Assembly: GCF_034058155.1 (NCBI RefSeq)
Contig: NZ_CP139148.1
Coordinates: forward strand, 1,116,001 to 1,180,000
DNA length: 64,000 nt
Direction of reading: 5' to 3'
Source: Flavobacterium sp. KACC 22761
GTDB lineage: Bacteria > Bacteroidota > Bacteroidia > Flavobacteriales > Flavobacteriaceae
Notes under the pieces: model-generated
The model's database searches: none
Told to the model about the DNA's origin: nothing
The model's input: the letters and a program-made list of their open reading frames with translations, nothing else
Shown here: positions 7,615-16,703 of the stretch, piece by piece
Numbering within the stretch: the stretch's first letter is position 1
Layout: each line of letters opens with the position of its first letter
Translations under genes and position numbers: made by a program

Positions 7615-8916
7615 TTAAACAGTAACAATTCTAATCACAAAATAATTTTTCTTGCCGCTTTGCAATAAAACAAACTGATTATTGATCAAATCATTTGTTG
7701 TTAAAACAAAATCTTCTTTGATTTTTTCTCTGTTTACAGAAATCGAATTTGCAGTCAAAGCTCTTCTTGCTTCACCATTTGATTTAAAGAAACCTGTTTT
7801 TTCATTTAAAACAGAAATAATGTCTAATCCATTTTCTAAATCTGCTTTAGCAATTTCCGCTTGCGGCACTCCGTCAAAAACTTCTAAGAAAGTTTTTTCA
7901 TCCAATTTTTTCAAATCATCAGCAGTAGAGTTTCCAAACAAGATATTTGAAGCTTGAATTGCTTTTTCTAATTCTTCTTTGCTATGAACAAAAATGGTAA
8001 TTTCTTCAGCCAATTTCTTCTGTAAAACTCTTAAATGTGGAGCTGCTTGGTGCTCAGCAATTAAAGCGTCAATAGTTTCTCTATCTAAGAAAGTAAAGAT
8101 TTTGATATATTTTTCTGCATCTGCATCTGTAGCATTTACCCAAAATTGGTAAAATTTATAAACAGAAGTTTTATCAGCATCCAACCAAACGTTTCCTCCT
8201 TCAGATTTCCCAAATTTAGATCCGTCAGCTTTTGTGATTAATGGAGTTGTTAATGCAAAAGCTTTCGCATTTTCGCCTCCCATTCTGCGTACTAATTCTG
8301 TACCTGTGGTAATATTTCCCCATTGGTCAGAACCTCCCATTTGCAAAAGGCAGTTGTTGTTTTTATATAAATGATAAAAATCGTACCCTTGAATTAATTG
8401 ATAGGTAAATTCAGTGAAAGACATTCCCTCACCTTCTCCGTTAATTCTTTTTTTAACAGAATCCTTCGCCATCATATAATTTACAGTGATTCGTTTTCCA
8501 ACTTCACGTGCAAAATCAATAAACGAGAATTCCTTCATCCAATCATAGTTATTCACCATAAGTGGAGCATTTGGTTCATTTGAATTAAAGTCTAAGAAGC
8601 GAGACAGAACACTTTTAATTCCGGCCACATTTTTAGCCAAAGTTTCTTCGTTCAACAAATTTCTTTCGTCAGATTTCCCAGAAGGATCACCAATCATTCC
8701 GGTCGCGCCGCCCACAAGAGCAATCGGCTGATGACCAAAATTCTTTAAATGAACCAATAAAATAATCTGAACCATACTGCCAATATGCAGTGAATCTGCC
8801 GTTGGATCAAAACCAATATAAGCCGATGTCACCTCTTTTAGCAATTGTTCTTCCGTTCCTGGCATGCTATCATGGTACAAACCGCGCCACTTTAATTCTT
8901 CAACTAGATTCTTCAT
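7615..8916 (-). CDS. tyrS: Tyrosyl-tRNA synthetase
   Basis: Charges tRNA-Tyr with tyrosine in the cytoplasm. The class I signature [12 protein letters not shown] lies near residue 40, a KFGKS variant of the KMSKS loop near 230, and an S4-like RNA-binding domain at the C-terminus. At 433 residues it has the usual length of the short bacterial form. I chose ATG 8916 ([12 protein letters not shown]); the frame opens 16 codons earlier, but the -7 element at 8934-8941 lies inside that extension. Confidence 0.96.
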   Translation of the reverse strand: MKNLVEELKWRGLYHDSMPGTEEQLLKEVTSAYIGFDPTADSLHIGSMVQIILLVHLKNFGHQPIALVGGATGMIGDPSGKSDERNLLNEETLAKNVAGIKSVLSRFLDFNSNEPNAPLMVNNYDWMKEFSFIDFAREVGKRITVNYMMAKDSVKKRINGEGEGMSFTEFTYQLIQGYDFYHLYKNNNCLLQMGGSDQWGNITTGTELVRRMGGENAKAFALTTPLITKADGSKFGKSEGGNVWLDADKTSVYKFYQFWVNATDADAEKYIKIFTFLDRETIDALIAEHQAAPHLRVLQKKLAEEITIFVHSKEELEKAIQASNILFGNSTADDLKKLDEKTFLEVFDGVPQAEIAKADLENGLDIISVLNEKTGFFKSNGEARRALTANSISVNREKIKEDFVLTTNDLINNQFVLLQSGKKNYFVIRIVTV

Positions 8917-8933
8917 TTTTAAAATATTTTGCG

Positions 8934-8941
8934 CAAATATA
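8934..8941 (-). promoter_or_regulatory. -7 element TATATTTG for tyrS
   Basis: An exact TAnnTTTG match on the minus strand, 17 bases before the chosen tyrS start codon. Initiation is expected near 8928. Confidence 0.65.
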
Positions 8942-9108
8942 ATCAATGCCAATGGCAATATCAAAAAGCAATACTAAATAGAAAACAATAAAAGCGAACA
9001 ATACCTGAACCTTTAAAACTTTTAATTCAAAAAAAATCCAAAAATGAGGAAACCCGTAAAAATCAAGACTCTTTTTTATCTAGTTTCGCCGGCATTAAAA
9101 TTACAACA

Positions 9109-10362
9109 ATGAAAAAATTATTACTATTTACTCTTTTACTTTGTAGCTCATTTATTAATGCTCAAATTACATTTGAAAAAGGGTATTTTATTTCCAATGA
9201 AGGAAAGCGAACAGAATGTTTTATCAAAAATCTAGACTGGAAAAACAACCCAACGGATTTTAAATACAAAACCGATCTTAATGAAAAAGATTTCAAAACT
9301 GAGACCATCGCTAATGTCCAAGAATTTGGCATTACAAATGAAAGCACTTACAAACGATTTAAAATAAAAATTGATCGTTCTAGCAATGACATCAAAAAAA
9401 TGTTATCTCACAAAGACCCTCTTTGGAGTGAAGAAGTAATTTTCCTTAAAATATTGGCCAAAGGCGATGCCATTCTATACAGCTACAGCGATGAAAATAT
9501 CACAAGATATTTCTACGAAACTAAAACAATTCCGACCGAACAGCTTATTAATGTAAAATACATTCAGGCAGACAATAATGAGGGAGCTGAAAAAATTCTC
9601 GAAAGCAGTGAATACAAAACACAACTATTTAAAAATGTAAATTCAGACAACATAACTGATAACGATATTGCAAAACTAACATATAAAAAAACAGATCTTG
9701 TTAAGTATTTCAACAAGTACAACTATGCAACAAATCCTACTACTGCTGAAAAAACTGAAAAAGAAACAACAAAAGGAGCTTTACAATTAAAGGTAACTCC
9801 TGGTGTAAGCTTTGCATCTTTATCTGTCGAAAATGTAAACAACATAAATTTTAATACCGAGTTTGACAGCAAAGCAATCTTCAAAATTGGTGTCGAAGTT
9901 GAATATATTTTGCCATACAACAAAAACAAATGGAGCATTTTCACAAATCCGATTTATCAAAAATATGAAAATGAAAAGTCATATATGGTCCCATCAGGCT
10001 TTGTATCGATTCCAGAAAAAGAATACAAGGCAAAAGCAATCTACAATACAGTACAATTACCCCTGGGCATTAGACATTATATGTTTCTAAATCAAATCTC
10101 AAAACTTTTCATTACCGCGGCATATGTCGTTGATTTAGGTTCAAAAGCAACAATTACTTATACAGATGTATCCAGTAATAGCATAACCGAATTCAAGAGT
10201 GATACAGGCGCTAACTTTGCATTGGGATTTGGTTATAATTTTAAAAAGAAATTTTCGGGAGAACTTAGATTTAATACAAAAAAACAACTGATGCGTGATT
10301 ATATGGCCTATTCAACCAATTACACTTCAATTGACTTGATAGTAGGCTACACTATTTTCTAG
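9109..10362 (+). CDS. Secreted outer-membrane beta-barrel protein, unknown function
   Basis: Protein of 417 residues with a clear signal peptide (1-18, ending SSFINA|Q). Residues about 20-200 form a soluble region that begins ITFEKGYFISNEGKRTECFIKNLDW, shared by many Bacteroidota hypothetical proteins. The C-terminal part (about 225-417) alternates amphipathic strands and ends in IVGYTIF, as in small outer-membrane barrels. It stands alone, with its own terminator. No catalytic motif is visible. Confidence 0.7.
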   Translation: MKKLLLFTLLLCSSFINAQITFEKGYFISNEGKRTECFIKNLDWKNNPTDFKYKTDLNEKDFKTETIANVQEFGITNESTYKRFKIKIDRSSNDIKKMLSHKDPLWSEEVIFLKILAKGDAILYSYSDENITRYFYETKTIPTEQLINVKYIQADNNEGAEKILESSEYKTQLFKNVNSDNITDNDIAKLTYKKTDLVKYFNKYNYATNPTTAEKTEKETTKGALQLKVTPGVSFASLSVENVNNINFNTEFDSKAIFKIGVEVEYILPYNKNKWSIFTNPIYQKYENEKSYMVPSGFVSIPEKEYKAKAIYNTVQLPLGIRHYMFLNQISKLFITAAYVVDLGSKATITYTDVSSNSITEFKSDTGANFALGFGYNFKKKFSGELRFNTKKQLMRDYMAYSTNYTSIDLIVGYTIF

Positions 10363-10388
10363 TATCAGAACTAGCTATGCAAAACCCA

Positions 10389-10437
10389 AAAGCAATTGAA
10401 ATGTTTTAATACAAATCATTTCAGTTGCTTTTTTTTA
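10389..10437 (+). terminator. Terminator after outer-membrane protein
   Basis: AAGCAATTGAAATG pairs with CATTTCAGTTGCTT around a 13-base loop, followed by a T run. Confidence 0.85.
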
Positions 10438-10473
10438 TAAATTTCTTATAAGTGATTTCGCTTGCAGAATAAA

Positions 10474-10481
10474 TAACTTTG
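10474..10481 (+). promoter_or_regulatory. -7 element TAACTTTG for the epimerase gene
   Basis: Exact TAnnTTTG match 31 bases before the start codon at 10513. Confidence 0.6.
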
Positions 10482-10512
10482 CACCTTCCAACCAAAAACT
10501 TATATTTACAAC

Positions 10513-11514
10513 ATGGTATTAGTAACTGGAGGAACAGGTTTAGTAGGCTCGCATTTATTGCTTCATTTAATTGAAAATGGAGAAAATGTCCGGGCTATTT
10601 ACCGAAATAAAAGCAGCATCCAAAAAACAAAATCGGTTTTTGAACTTTATAAAAAAGGCTATTTATTTGAGAAAATAGAATGGCTTGAAGCCGATATTTT
10701 AGATGTTCCTTCCCTCGAAATCGCTTTTGATAATATCGATTATGTTTATCACTGCGCAGCATTAATTTCATTTGACCCAAAAGATGAAGATGCGCTTCGA
10801 AAAACCAATATTGAAGGAACTGCCAATATGGTTAATTTTTCGATAGCACGAGAAATCAAAAAATTCTGTTTTGTCAGCTCTATCGCCGCTTTGGGAGATT
10901 TAGCTTCTCATGAAAACTATATCACAGAAGAAACCGATTGGAATCCCGAAAAACCTCACAGCGATTATGCCATTTCAAAATACGGCGCCGAAATGGAAGT
11001 TTGGCGCGCTGTTCAGGAAGGTCTTGATATTGTAATTGTAAATCCAGGTGTAATTCTTGGACCAATTCCGAAAACAAAAGAACCACAACAAGGAAGTGCC
11101 GAATTATATTCAAAAGTCGCTAACGGACTGCCATTTTATACACTCGGAAGTACTGGTTTTATTGCTGTTGATGATGTTGTAAAAACTGCTTTTCAACTAA
11201 TGAAAAGCGACATTAAAAACGAGCGTTTTACCTTGATAGCAGAAAATGTCGTTTTTAAAGATATTCTCGATACCATTGCGACAGTTTTGAAAGTCAAAAA
11301 ACCATACATTCACGCAAAACCATTTTTAATGAATGTACTTTGGATGACCGATTCTGTTTTTGCTACTCTGTTTTTCCAAAAAAGACGCCTGACAAGAGCC
11401 ACAGCAAAATCTTCGTATACGAAAGATTTGTATTCTAATGAAAAAATAAAAACCGCACTAGGAACGGTTTTTCAGGATGTACACGAGTACATTGTAAATA
11501 TTTCAAAACTTTAA
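10513..11514 (+). CDS. NAD(P)-dependent epimerase/dehydratase (extended SDR)
   Basis: Rossmann-fold oxidoreductase of 333 residues. The nucleotide-binding motif TGGTGLVG starts at residue 5, a YHCAALI stretch lies near 80, and the catalytic pair is in YAISKYGAE (Tyr-x3-Lys) near 155. The substrate is probably a nucleotide sugar or a related alcohol/ketone, but family membership alone does not settle it. It converges on the DUF4296 lipoprotein gene, with no gap between the two stop codons (11514/11515). Confidence 0.87.
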   Translation: MVLVTGGTGLVGSHLLLHLIENGENVRAIYRNKSSIQKTKSVFELYKKGYLFEKIEWLEADILDVPSLEIAFDNIDYVYHCAALISFDPKDEDALRKTNIEGTANMVNFSIAREIKKFCFVSSIAALGDLASHENYITEETDWNPEKPHSDYAISKYGAEMEVWRAVQEGLDIVIVNPGVILGPIPKTKEPQQGSAELYSKVANGLPFYTLGSTGFIAVDDVVKTAFQLMKSDIKNERFTLIAENVVFKDILDTIATVLKVKKPYIHAKPFLMNVLWMTDSVFATLFFQKRRLTRATAKSSYTKDLYSNEKIKTALGTVFQDVHEYIVNISKL

Positions 11515-11985
11515 TTACTGATCTAAAAGTCTTTCTCTTCCCCTCGGATTAACGTTTTCTGGGTGCTCTGGACTTTTTATCGAATCTTTTGGTTTTTCAG
11601 TTGCTTTCTTTTTAGCAGCTTTCGCTGCTTTTTTCTCTTCAATTTGAAGAATCGAATCAGTAGCTCTTTCCTTTACTTGCAATCGTTTCCCTAACTCATC
11701 ATACAGATCCTTATAGGTTTCATAATCGGAAGCATAATAAATATTGCTTTGGGCAAATTGCAGACTATCAACTTTGTATTTTTTGAAAATAAACTTCTTA
11801 GGATCTGATTCAACAGAATCTAAAGACAACGGATTTTGATATTTCATTGCCTCCAAAAGAGATAAATCATACATAATATCAATCATTTTCCCTCTTTCGA
11901 TAAGTCCTTTTGGCTCTTTTACAATCTCCTTTTTACAGCTTACAGAAAGAAACAAAACCAATATTATAAATACAAAATTCTTCAT
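11515..11985 (-). CDS. DUF4296 lipoprotein
   Basis: Small lipoprotein of 156 residues with a lipobox LSVSC (cysteine at about 17). The DUF4296 region covers about 25-110 (GKMIDIMYDLSLLEAMKYQ onward), followed by a Lys/Ala/Glu-rich tail. It is the last gene of a three-gene operon after dihydroorotase, 9 bases from it. This order is common in Flavobacteriia. Function unknown; the tail looks disordered. Confidence 0.85.
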   Translation of the reverse strand: MKNFVFIILVLFLSVSCKKEIVKEPKGLIERGKMIDIMYDLSLLEAMKYQNPLSLDSVESDPKKFIFKKYKVDSLQFAQSNIYYASDYETYKDLYDELGKRLQVKERATDSILQIEEKKAAKAAKKKATEKPKDSIKSPEHPENVNPRGRERLLDQ

Positions 11986-11994
11986 TTCAGTTTT

Positions 11995-13335
11995 TTATCT
12001 GTCAAACAATAATCTTTTTCCGGCGCGTACATCTTTTACCTTAAAATTGTTGTACACCATTTCTCCGTTTACAAAAGTGTGCGTAATTCTCGATTTGAAA
12101 GCCATATTTTCAAAAGGAGACCAACCACATTTATACAAAATATTATCTGAGTTTACACTCCAAGGCAAACTCGGATTTACGATTACCAAATCGGCATAAT
12201 AACCTTCTTTGATAAACCCTCTTTTTTCAATTTTGAAAATTTTAGCCGGATTGTGGCACATTTTCTCTACAATTTTCTCCACGCTGATTTTCCCTTGATG
12301 ATGCGCTTCAAACATTGCCACAACAGCATGTTGCACAAGCGGACCTCCAGAAGGCGCTTTTAAATATTTTTGTTGTTTTTCTTCTTTCGTATGTGGCGCG
12401 TGATCTGTTGCAATAACATCGATTCGGCCGTCATTCAAAGCTTTCCAAAGTTCTGCGCGGTCTTCAGCAGTTTTAACCGCTGGATTCCATTTTATATAAT
12501 TCCCTTTTGTTTTATAATCTTCATCGGTAAACCAAAGATGATGCACACAAACTTCAGCAGTGATTTTTTTCTCTTCTAACGGAATTTTATTGGTAAACAA
12601 TTCCATTTCTTTTGCAGTCGAAAGATGGAAAATATGAAGTCTCGCTCCCGTTTTCTTCGCTAAAGCAACTGCTTTTGAAGATGAAATATAACAAGCCTCA
12701 GCACTTCTGATCAAGTGATGCGCCGTTACCGGAATATCCTCTCCATATTGTTCTTTAAAAGCCGCAAGATTATTTTGAATTGTAGTTTCATCTTCACAGT
12801 GAACCGCAATCAACATTGGCGTGCTTGAAAAGATTTTCTCTAAAGTCTCTTCTCTATCGACCAACATATTTCCAGTTGACGAACCGAGGAAAATCTTAAT
12901 TCCTGCAACATTCTTTGGATTTGTTTTTAAAACTTCCTCCAAATTATCATTAGTCGCTCCCATCATAAACGAATAATTCGCAAATGATTTTTGAGATGCA
13001 ATTTGGTATTTTTCTTCTAATATTTCTTGCGTAACCGCATTCGGAACCGTATTGGGCTGTTCAATAAAAGAGGTAATGCCTCCTGCAACAGCCGCTCTCG
13101 ATTCAGATTCGATATCGCCTTTATGCGTTAGTCCTGGCTCTCTAAAGTGCACTTGATCATCAATCGCGCCCGGAATCAAATAATTCCCTTCGGCATCGAT
13201 TACTTTGCAGTCAGAAGTTTTTAGGCTGATGCTGTCTGAAACCTCAACAATCAAATCATTTTCGATTAGCACATCACCTTCAAAAATAGATCCCTCGTTT
13301 ACAATTTTAGCATTTTTAATTAAAATCCTGTTCAT
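11995..13335 (-). CDS. pyrC: Dihydroorotase
   Basis: Third step of pyrimidine synthesis, closing carbamoyl-aspartate to dihydroorotate. At 446 residues it has the long class I (amidohydrolase) size. Zinc ligands are visible in DQVHFREPG near residue 60 (the D-x-H variant), histidines in the middle region, and DVIATDHAPHT near 305. It lies 9 bases after the glycosyltransferase stop, in one transcript. No other pyr gene is adjacent; pyrH lies 14 kb away. Confidence 0.93.
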   Translation of the reverse strand: MNRILIKNAKIVNEGSIFEGDVLIENDLIVEVSDSISLKTSDCKVIDAEGNYLIPGAIDDQVHFREPGLTHKGDIESESRAAVAGGITSFIEQPNTVPNAVTQEILEEKYQIASQKSFANYSFMMGATNDNLEEVLKTNPKNVAGIKIFLGSSTGNMLVDREETLEKIFSSTPMLIAVHCEDETTIQNNLAAFKEQYGEDIPVTAHHLIRSAEACYISSSKAVALAKKTGARLHIFHLSTAKEMELFTNKIPLEEKKITAEVCVHHLWFTDEDYKTKGNYIKWNPAVKTAEDRAELWKALNDGRIDVIATDHAPHTKEEKQQKYLKAPSGGPLVQHAVVAMFEAHHQGKISVEKIVEKMCHNPAKIFKIEKRGFIKEGYYADLVIVNPSLPWSVNSDNILYKCGWSPFENMAFKSRITHTFVNGEMVYNNFKVKDVRAGKRLLFDR

Positions 13336-13344
13336 CGCCTTTTT

Positions 13345-14070
13345 TTATAATGTGTTGAATAATTTTTTTAATCGAAGAGAAATTACCCCAAGAATAGCTT
13401 CTTTAATAATGGCATTGCTCATTTTTGAGACTCCTTTTGTTCGGTCCGTAAAAATAATCGGCACTTCCGATATCTCAAATTTACCACAATAAGTTCGATA
13501 TTTCATCTCAATTTGAAACGCATATCCAACAAATTTGATTTTGTTCAGGTTTATCTTCTCTAAAACCTCTCTTTTATAACAAACAAAACCTGCAGTAGCG
13601 TCGTGAATTTTCATTCCGGTAATAAACTTAACATAAACCGAAGCAAAATAAGACATCAAAACGCGGCTCAACGGCCAGTTCACCACATTTACGCCTTTTA
13701 CGTAACGTGATCCAATAGCAAGATCTGCGCCTCCAAAATGACAGGCGTCATACAATTTTTCGAGATCATTCGGGTTATGTGAAAAATCGGCATCCATTTC
13801 AAAAATGAAATCATATTTGCGTTCAAGCGCCCATTTAAAACCGTGTACATAGGCCGTTCCTAAACCTGATTTTTTTGCTCTTTTTTCCAAAAACAATCGA
13901 TCAGGAAATTCTTCCTGTAAAGCAATGACTTTATTGGCGGTATGATCAGGAGAATTATCATCAATAATTAAAAGATGAAAAGGCTTATGTTGCGAAAGAA
14001 CAGCTCTTACTATACTTTCTATGTTCTCAATTTCGTTGTAAGTAGGAATTATGACAATACTATCACTCAT
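13345..14070 (-). CDS. Polyprenol-phosphate mannosyltransferase (DPM1-like, GT2)
   Basis: Glycosyltransferase of 241 residues that transfers a sugar, usually mannose from GDP-mannose, to a polyprenyl phosphate at the inner face of the membrane. The GT2 fold shows IIPTYNEIENI at the start, LIIDDNSPDHT near 35, and the metal-binding EMDADFSHNP near 92. It lacks the C-terminal membrane domain of longer relatives. It is the first gene of the operon with pyrC and the DUF4296 gene. Such lipid-linked sugars feed protein O-glycosylation in Bacteroidota, so that role is plausible. Confidence 0.87.
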   Translation of the reverse strand: MSDSIVIIPTYNEIENIESIVRAVLSQHKPFHLLIIDDNSPDHTANKVIALQEEFPDRLFLEKRAKKSGLGTAYVHGFKWALERKYDFIFEMDADFSHNPNDLEKLYDACHFGGADLAIGSRYVKGVNVVNWPLSRVLMSYFASVYVKFITGMKIHDATAGFVCYKREVLEKINLNKIKFVGYAFQIEMKYRTYCGKFEISEVPIIFTDRTKGVSKMSNAIIKEAILGVISLRLKKLFNTL

Positions 14071-14162
14071 TTTTTTCTCGGTAATTTCACCGCAAAAGTA
14101 AACTTTTTATAGCATTTGCTTCATAATAAATACATAATAAAACTATTGAAATAAAAAATTGC

Positions 14163-14170
14163 TAATTTTG
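14163..14170 (+). promoter_or_regulatory. -7 element TAATTTTG, predicting a leaderless transcript
   Basis: Exact TAnnTTTG match whose last base is only 7 bases before the ATG at 14178. With a normal discriminator, transcription would start at or next to the start codon. Confidence 0.6.
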
Positions 14171-14177
14171 TGACATT

Positions 14178-14867
14178 ATGATTGAACACCTGCATCCTCG
14201 AATTATTGAAAACAAAGACTGGGCAACTGCTTTATTTGTCCTGACCTTTGCTGTTGTTGCCATTACAAAATCAGCTTATGAGACTCGATTTTCAGAATTT
14301 AGCAAGCTAATTTTTTCTGATAAATATGCCAAAATCTACCGCGACAACAGCCATATGAAAAGCAGTTTTACGGTTGGATTATTTTTTGTGCAAGTCATCT
14401 CGTTTGCCTTTTTTATTCAGTTGACAATGCATATATTTTCACAGCATTCAAAAGCGGCAGAAATTGTATTAAAAACCGACTGGATTTTATTTATTCAAAT
14501 TGCAACATTTCTTCTTTATTTCATTTTGGCAAAATATTTAATCGAGAAAATCGTTGCAACTTCTTTCAATATTGAAGAATTTGTGGATCTTTTTAACCTA
14601 CAAAAAGTCACTTATCGAACTTATATTGGCGTATTATTGCTTCCTATTAACGCCGTTTTATTTTATTATGACAATATTCCAACAATTGTTCCGTTGGCAA
14701 TCATAGGTATTTCACTGTGTATAAGCCTGTACTCCTATTTTATTTCAATTAAAACGTATCAAAATGCAATAATCAGTAAGTTATTTTATTTTATTTTATA
14801 TCTTTGCGCTCTTGAAATAGCCCCTTATTATTTTCTTTATTATTGGTTAACAAAAGGGAGTGCTTAG
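14178..14867 (+). CDS. DUF4271 integral membrane protein
   Basis: Membrane protein of 229 residues with about six hydrophobic helices (near 20, 65, 105, 150, 170 and 205). It matches the DUF4271 family found next to hemD in Flavobacteriia. Its 3' end overlaps the region before hemD, so the two are likely co-transcribed. The biochemical role is unknown; linkage suggests a link to tetrapyrrole synthesis, but this is only inference. Confidence 0.85.
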   Translation: MIEHLHPRIIENKDWATALFVLTFAVVAITKSAYETRFSEFSKLIFSDKYAKIYRDNSHMKSSFTVGLFFVQVISFAFFIQLTMHIFSQHSKAAEIVLKTDWILFIQIATFLLYFILAKYLIEKIVATSFNIEEFVDLFNLQKVTYRTYIGVLLLPINAVLFYYDNIPTIVPLAIIGISLCISLYSYFISIKTYQNAIISKLFYFILYLCALEIAPYYFLYYWLTKGSA

Positions 14868-14881
14868 AAAATGTTTATAAT

Positions 14882-15631
14882 ATGAAAGTGAAAACAATTT
14901 TGGTGTCACAGCCTGAACCTAAAGTGGAGAATTCTCCTTACTTTGAGCTCCAACAAAAACACAAAATAAAAATTGATTTCAGACCATTTATTCATGTGGA
15001 AGGGGTTAGCGCAAAAGAGATTCGATTACAAAAAATCGATCTTAATCATTACACTGCGATCATTTTAACAAGTAGAAATGCTGTAGATCATTTTTTTAGA
15101 GTGGCTGATGAAATGCGTTACAAAGTTCCTGAAGGATTGAAGTATTTTTGTCAATCTGAAGCTGTAGCATTTTATTTGCAAAAGTATGTTGTGTACAGAA
15201 AACGTAAAATTTACGTTGGAGCAAAAGATTTTGCAGACTTGTCTCCGCTAATCAAAAAGTACAAAGACGAGAAGTTTTTGCTTCCTGCATCTGACCAATT
15301 AAATGCAGATGCACCTATCACATTAAACAATCTAAAAGTAGATTGGGCACAAGCTATTTTTTACAGAACTGTAATGAGCGACTTGTCTGATTTAGCCGAT
15401 GTTTACTATGATGTTTTAGCATTTTTTAGCCCAACAGGAATTAAATCTTTGTTTAAAAACTTCCCTGATTTTAAACAAAACAATACTAGAATCGCAGTAT
15501 TTGGAAGCACAACTCAAAAAGAAGCTTTAGATCATGGTTTAAGAATCGATATTCTTGCTCCAACTCCTGAAACGCCTTCTATGACAATGGCTTTAGAAAA
15601 ATACATCGCCGAAGCAAACAAAGGAAAATAA
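14882..15631 (+). CDS. hemD: Uroporphyrinogen-III synthase
   Basis: Cyclises hydroxymethylbilane to uroporphyrinogen III, with inversion of ring D, on the way to heme. 249 residues, the usual size. Diagnostic stretches are ILTSRNAVDHFF near residue 62, LLPASDQLN near 135, FYRTVMS near 160 and AFFSPTGIKSLF near 180. I chose ATG 14882 (MKVKTILVSQPEP); the frame also has a GTG inside DUF4271, but the extension is not family-like. The heptaheme cytochrome at 52979 is one consumer of heme. Confidence 0.9.
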   Translation: MKVKTILVSQPEPKVENSPYFELQQKHKIKIDFRPFIHVEGVSAKEIRLQKIDLNHYTAIILTSRNAVDHFFRVADEMRYKVPEGLKYFCQSEAVAFYLQKYVVYRKRKIYVGAKDFADLSPLIKKYKDEKFLLPASDQLNADAPITLNNLKVDWAQAIFYRTVMSDLSDLADVYYDVLAFFSPTGIKSLFKNFPDFKQNNTRIAVFGSTTQKEALDHGLRIDILAPTPETPSMTMALEKYIAEANKGK

Positions 15632-15651
15632 AACTAAGAATATACAATATT

Positions 15652-15700
15652 GAAATTCCAAATTCCAACTTAATCACTTGGAGTTTGGAATTTTTCTTTT
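15652..15700 (+). terminator. Terminator after hemD built from the AATTCCAA repeat
   Basis: AAATTCCAA and TTGGAATTT arms pair across an imperfect stem and are followed by T-rich DNA. The same words recur in several spacers (17487-17545, 19800-19860, 31965-32010, 61135-61250), where they also sit at gene ends. Confidence 0.6.
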
Positions 15701-15905
15701 TGTAAACTTTTGATTCCCGTGGTTGAAACCATGGGCTATCTTTTTAAATTTTGTTTCTGATAGCTTTAAGGACAATACATTTATGTTTTATTTTTTTATT
15801 GGAATTTGGGATTTAAAAATTGGAATTTCTATTTCTGAAGCATTTTAACTACATTTGATTTCTATTCTAAACCCAAATCACTAAAATAGTTTCAAATTTT
15901 AAGTT

Positions 15906-16376
15906 ATGAAAATTAATTCCCTTTTAATTGAAATTGACGGTATCGATAAGGAGATTCTTCGTTATTTAATGGATGATGCCCGAAAACCCATATTACAAAT
16001 CGCTAACAAAATTGGCATTTCTGGCGCTGCAATTCATCAGCGTTTAAAAAAACTGGAGCAGTCTGGCGTTATTTCGGGATCAAAATTTACTGTAAATCCG
16101 AAAGTTTTAGGATATAACACAATGGCTTTTATTGGCGTTTATCTCGACAAAGCTTCCCGAAACTCAGAAGCCGTAAAAGAATTAAGAAAGATTCCAGAAG
16201 TTTTAGAGTGTCATTATACAACTGGAAACTGGTCGGTATTGATTAAAATCATTTGCCGTGACAACGAACATTTAATGTCTCTTTTAAATAATAAAATTCA
16301 GGCTATTGAAGGTGTTTCAAGAACGGAGACTTTTATTTCTCTGGATCAGCAAATTGATAGACAGATTCAATTGTAA
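15906..16376 (+). CDS. Lrp/AsnC-family transcriptional regulator
   Basis: Feast/famine-type regulator of 156 residues. An N-terminal helix-turn-helix (about 8-65: IDKEILRYLMDDARKPILQI ... GAAIHQRLKKLEQSGVI) is followed by the ligand-binding RAM domain (about 75-150). Such proteins usually respond to amino acids. It stands alone, so its target is not evident; self-control from its 270-base upstream spacer is likely. Confidence 0.9.
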   Translation: MKINSLLIEIDGIDKEILRYLMDDARKPILQIANKIGISGAAIHQRLKKLEQSGVISGSKFTVNPKVLGYNTMAFIGVYLDKASRNSEAVKELRKIPEVLECHYTTGNWSVLIKIICRDNEHLMSLLNNKIQAIEGVSRTETFISLDQQIDRQIQL

Positions 16377-16419
16377 ATTAGAAAATGTGTCAATTTGATA
16401 ATTAGAAAATTTATTATAA

Positions 16420-16602
16420 TAAACTGGAATGAAGTCCAGCCCTACAATATAATCTTGTTCCTTCGGAACGGTTAAAAATTCTTGATTTCATCCCTATTCT
16501 AAACCGGACTAAAGTCCGGCCCTACAATATGATTTGTTCCTTCGGAACGTAAAAGAGCCTTGGCTCGATCCATATTGTAGAGCTGGACTTCAGTCCAGTT
16601 TA
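16420..16602. repeat. Composite palindromic element (GGACTGAAGTCC family, long form)
   Basis: Two left arms (16423-16449 and 16503-16530), each a small palindrome followed by CCCTACAATAT, face one right arm (16571-16601) that ends in their reverse complement. Inside are hairpins GTTCC/GGAAC (twice) and GAGCC/GGCTC. The outer arms pair, giving a cloverleaf-like fold. A shorter copy lies at 43302-43403. Confidence 0.8.
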
Positions 16603-16628
16603 ATTTGTATCGATATGCAAAAACAAAA

Positions 16629-16657
16629 CCCGACAGATTTAAAAACCTGTCGGGCTT
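16629..16657. terminator. CCCGACAG hairpin at the end of the metallopeptidase gene
   Basis: CCCGACAG and CTGTCGGG pair around an A/T-rich loop. The stem lies just beyond the stop of the zinc peptidase (16704, minus) and beside T/A-rich DNA on both sides. A near-identical hairpin is at 43439-43466. Confidence 0.6.
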
Positions 16658-16703
16658 GCTATAAATTATCTAATTGACTAATTATCTCAATTATCAAATT
16701 AAA

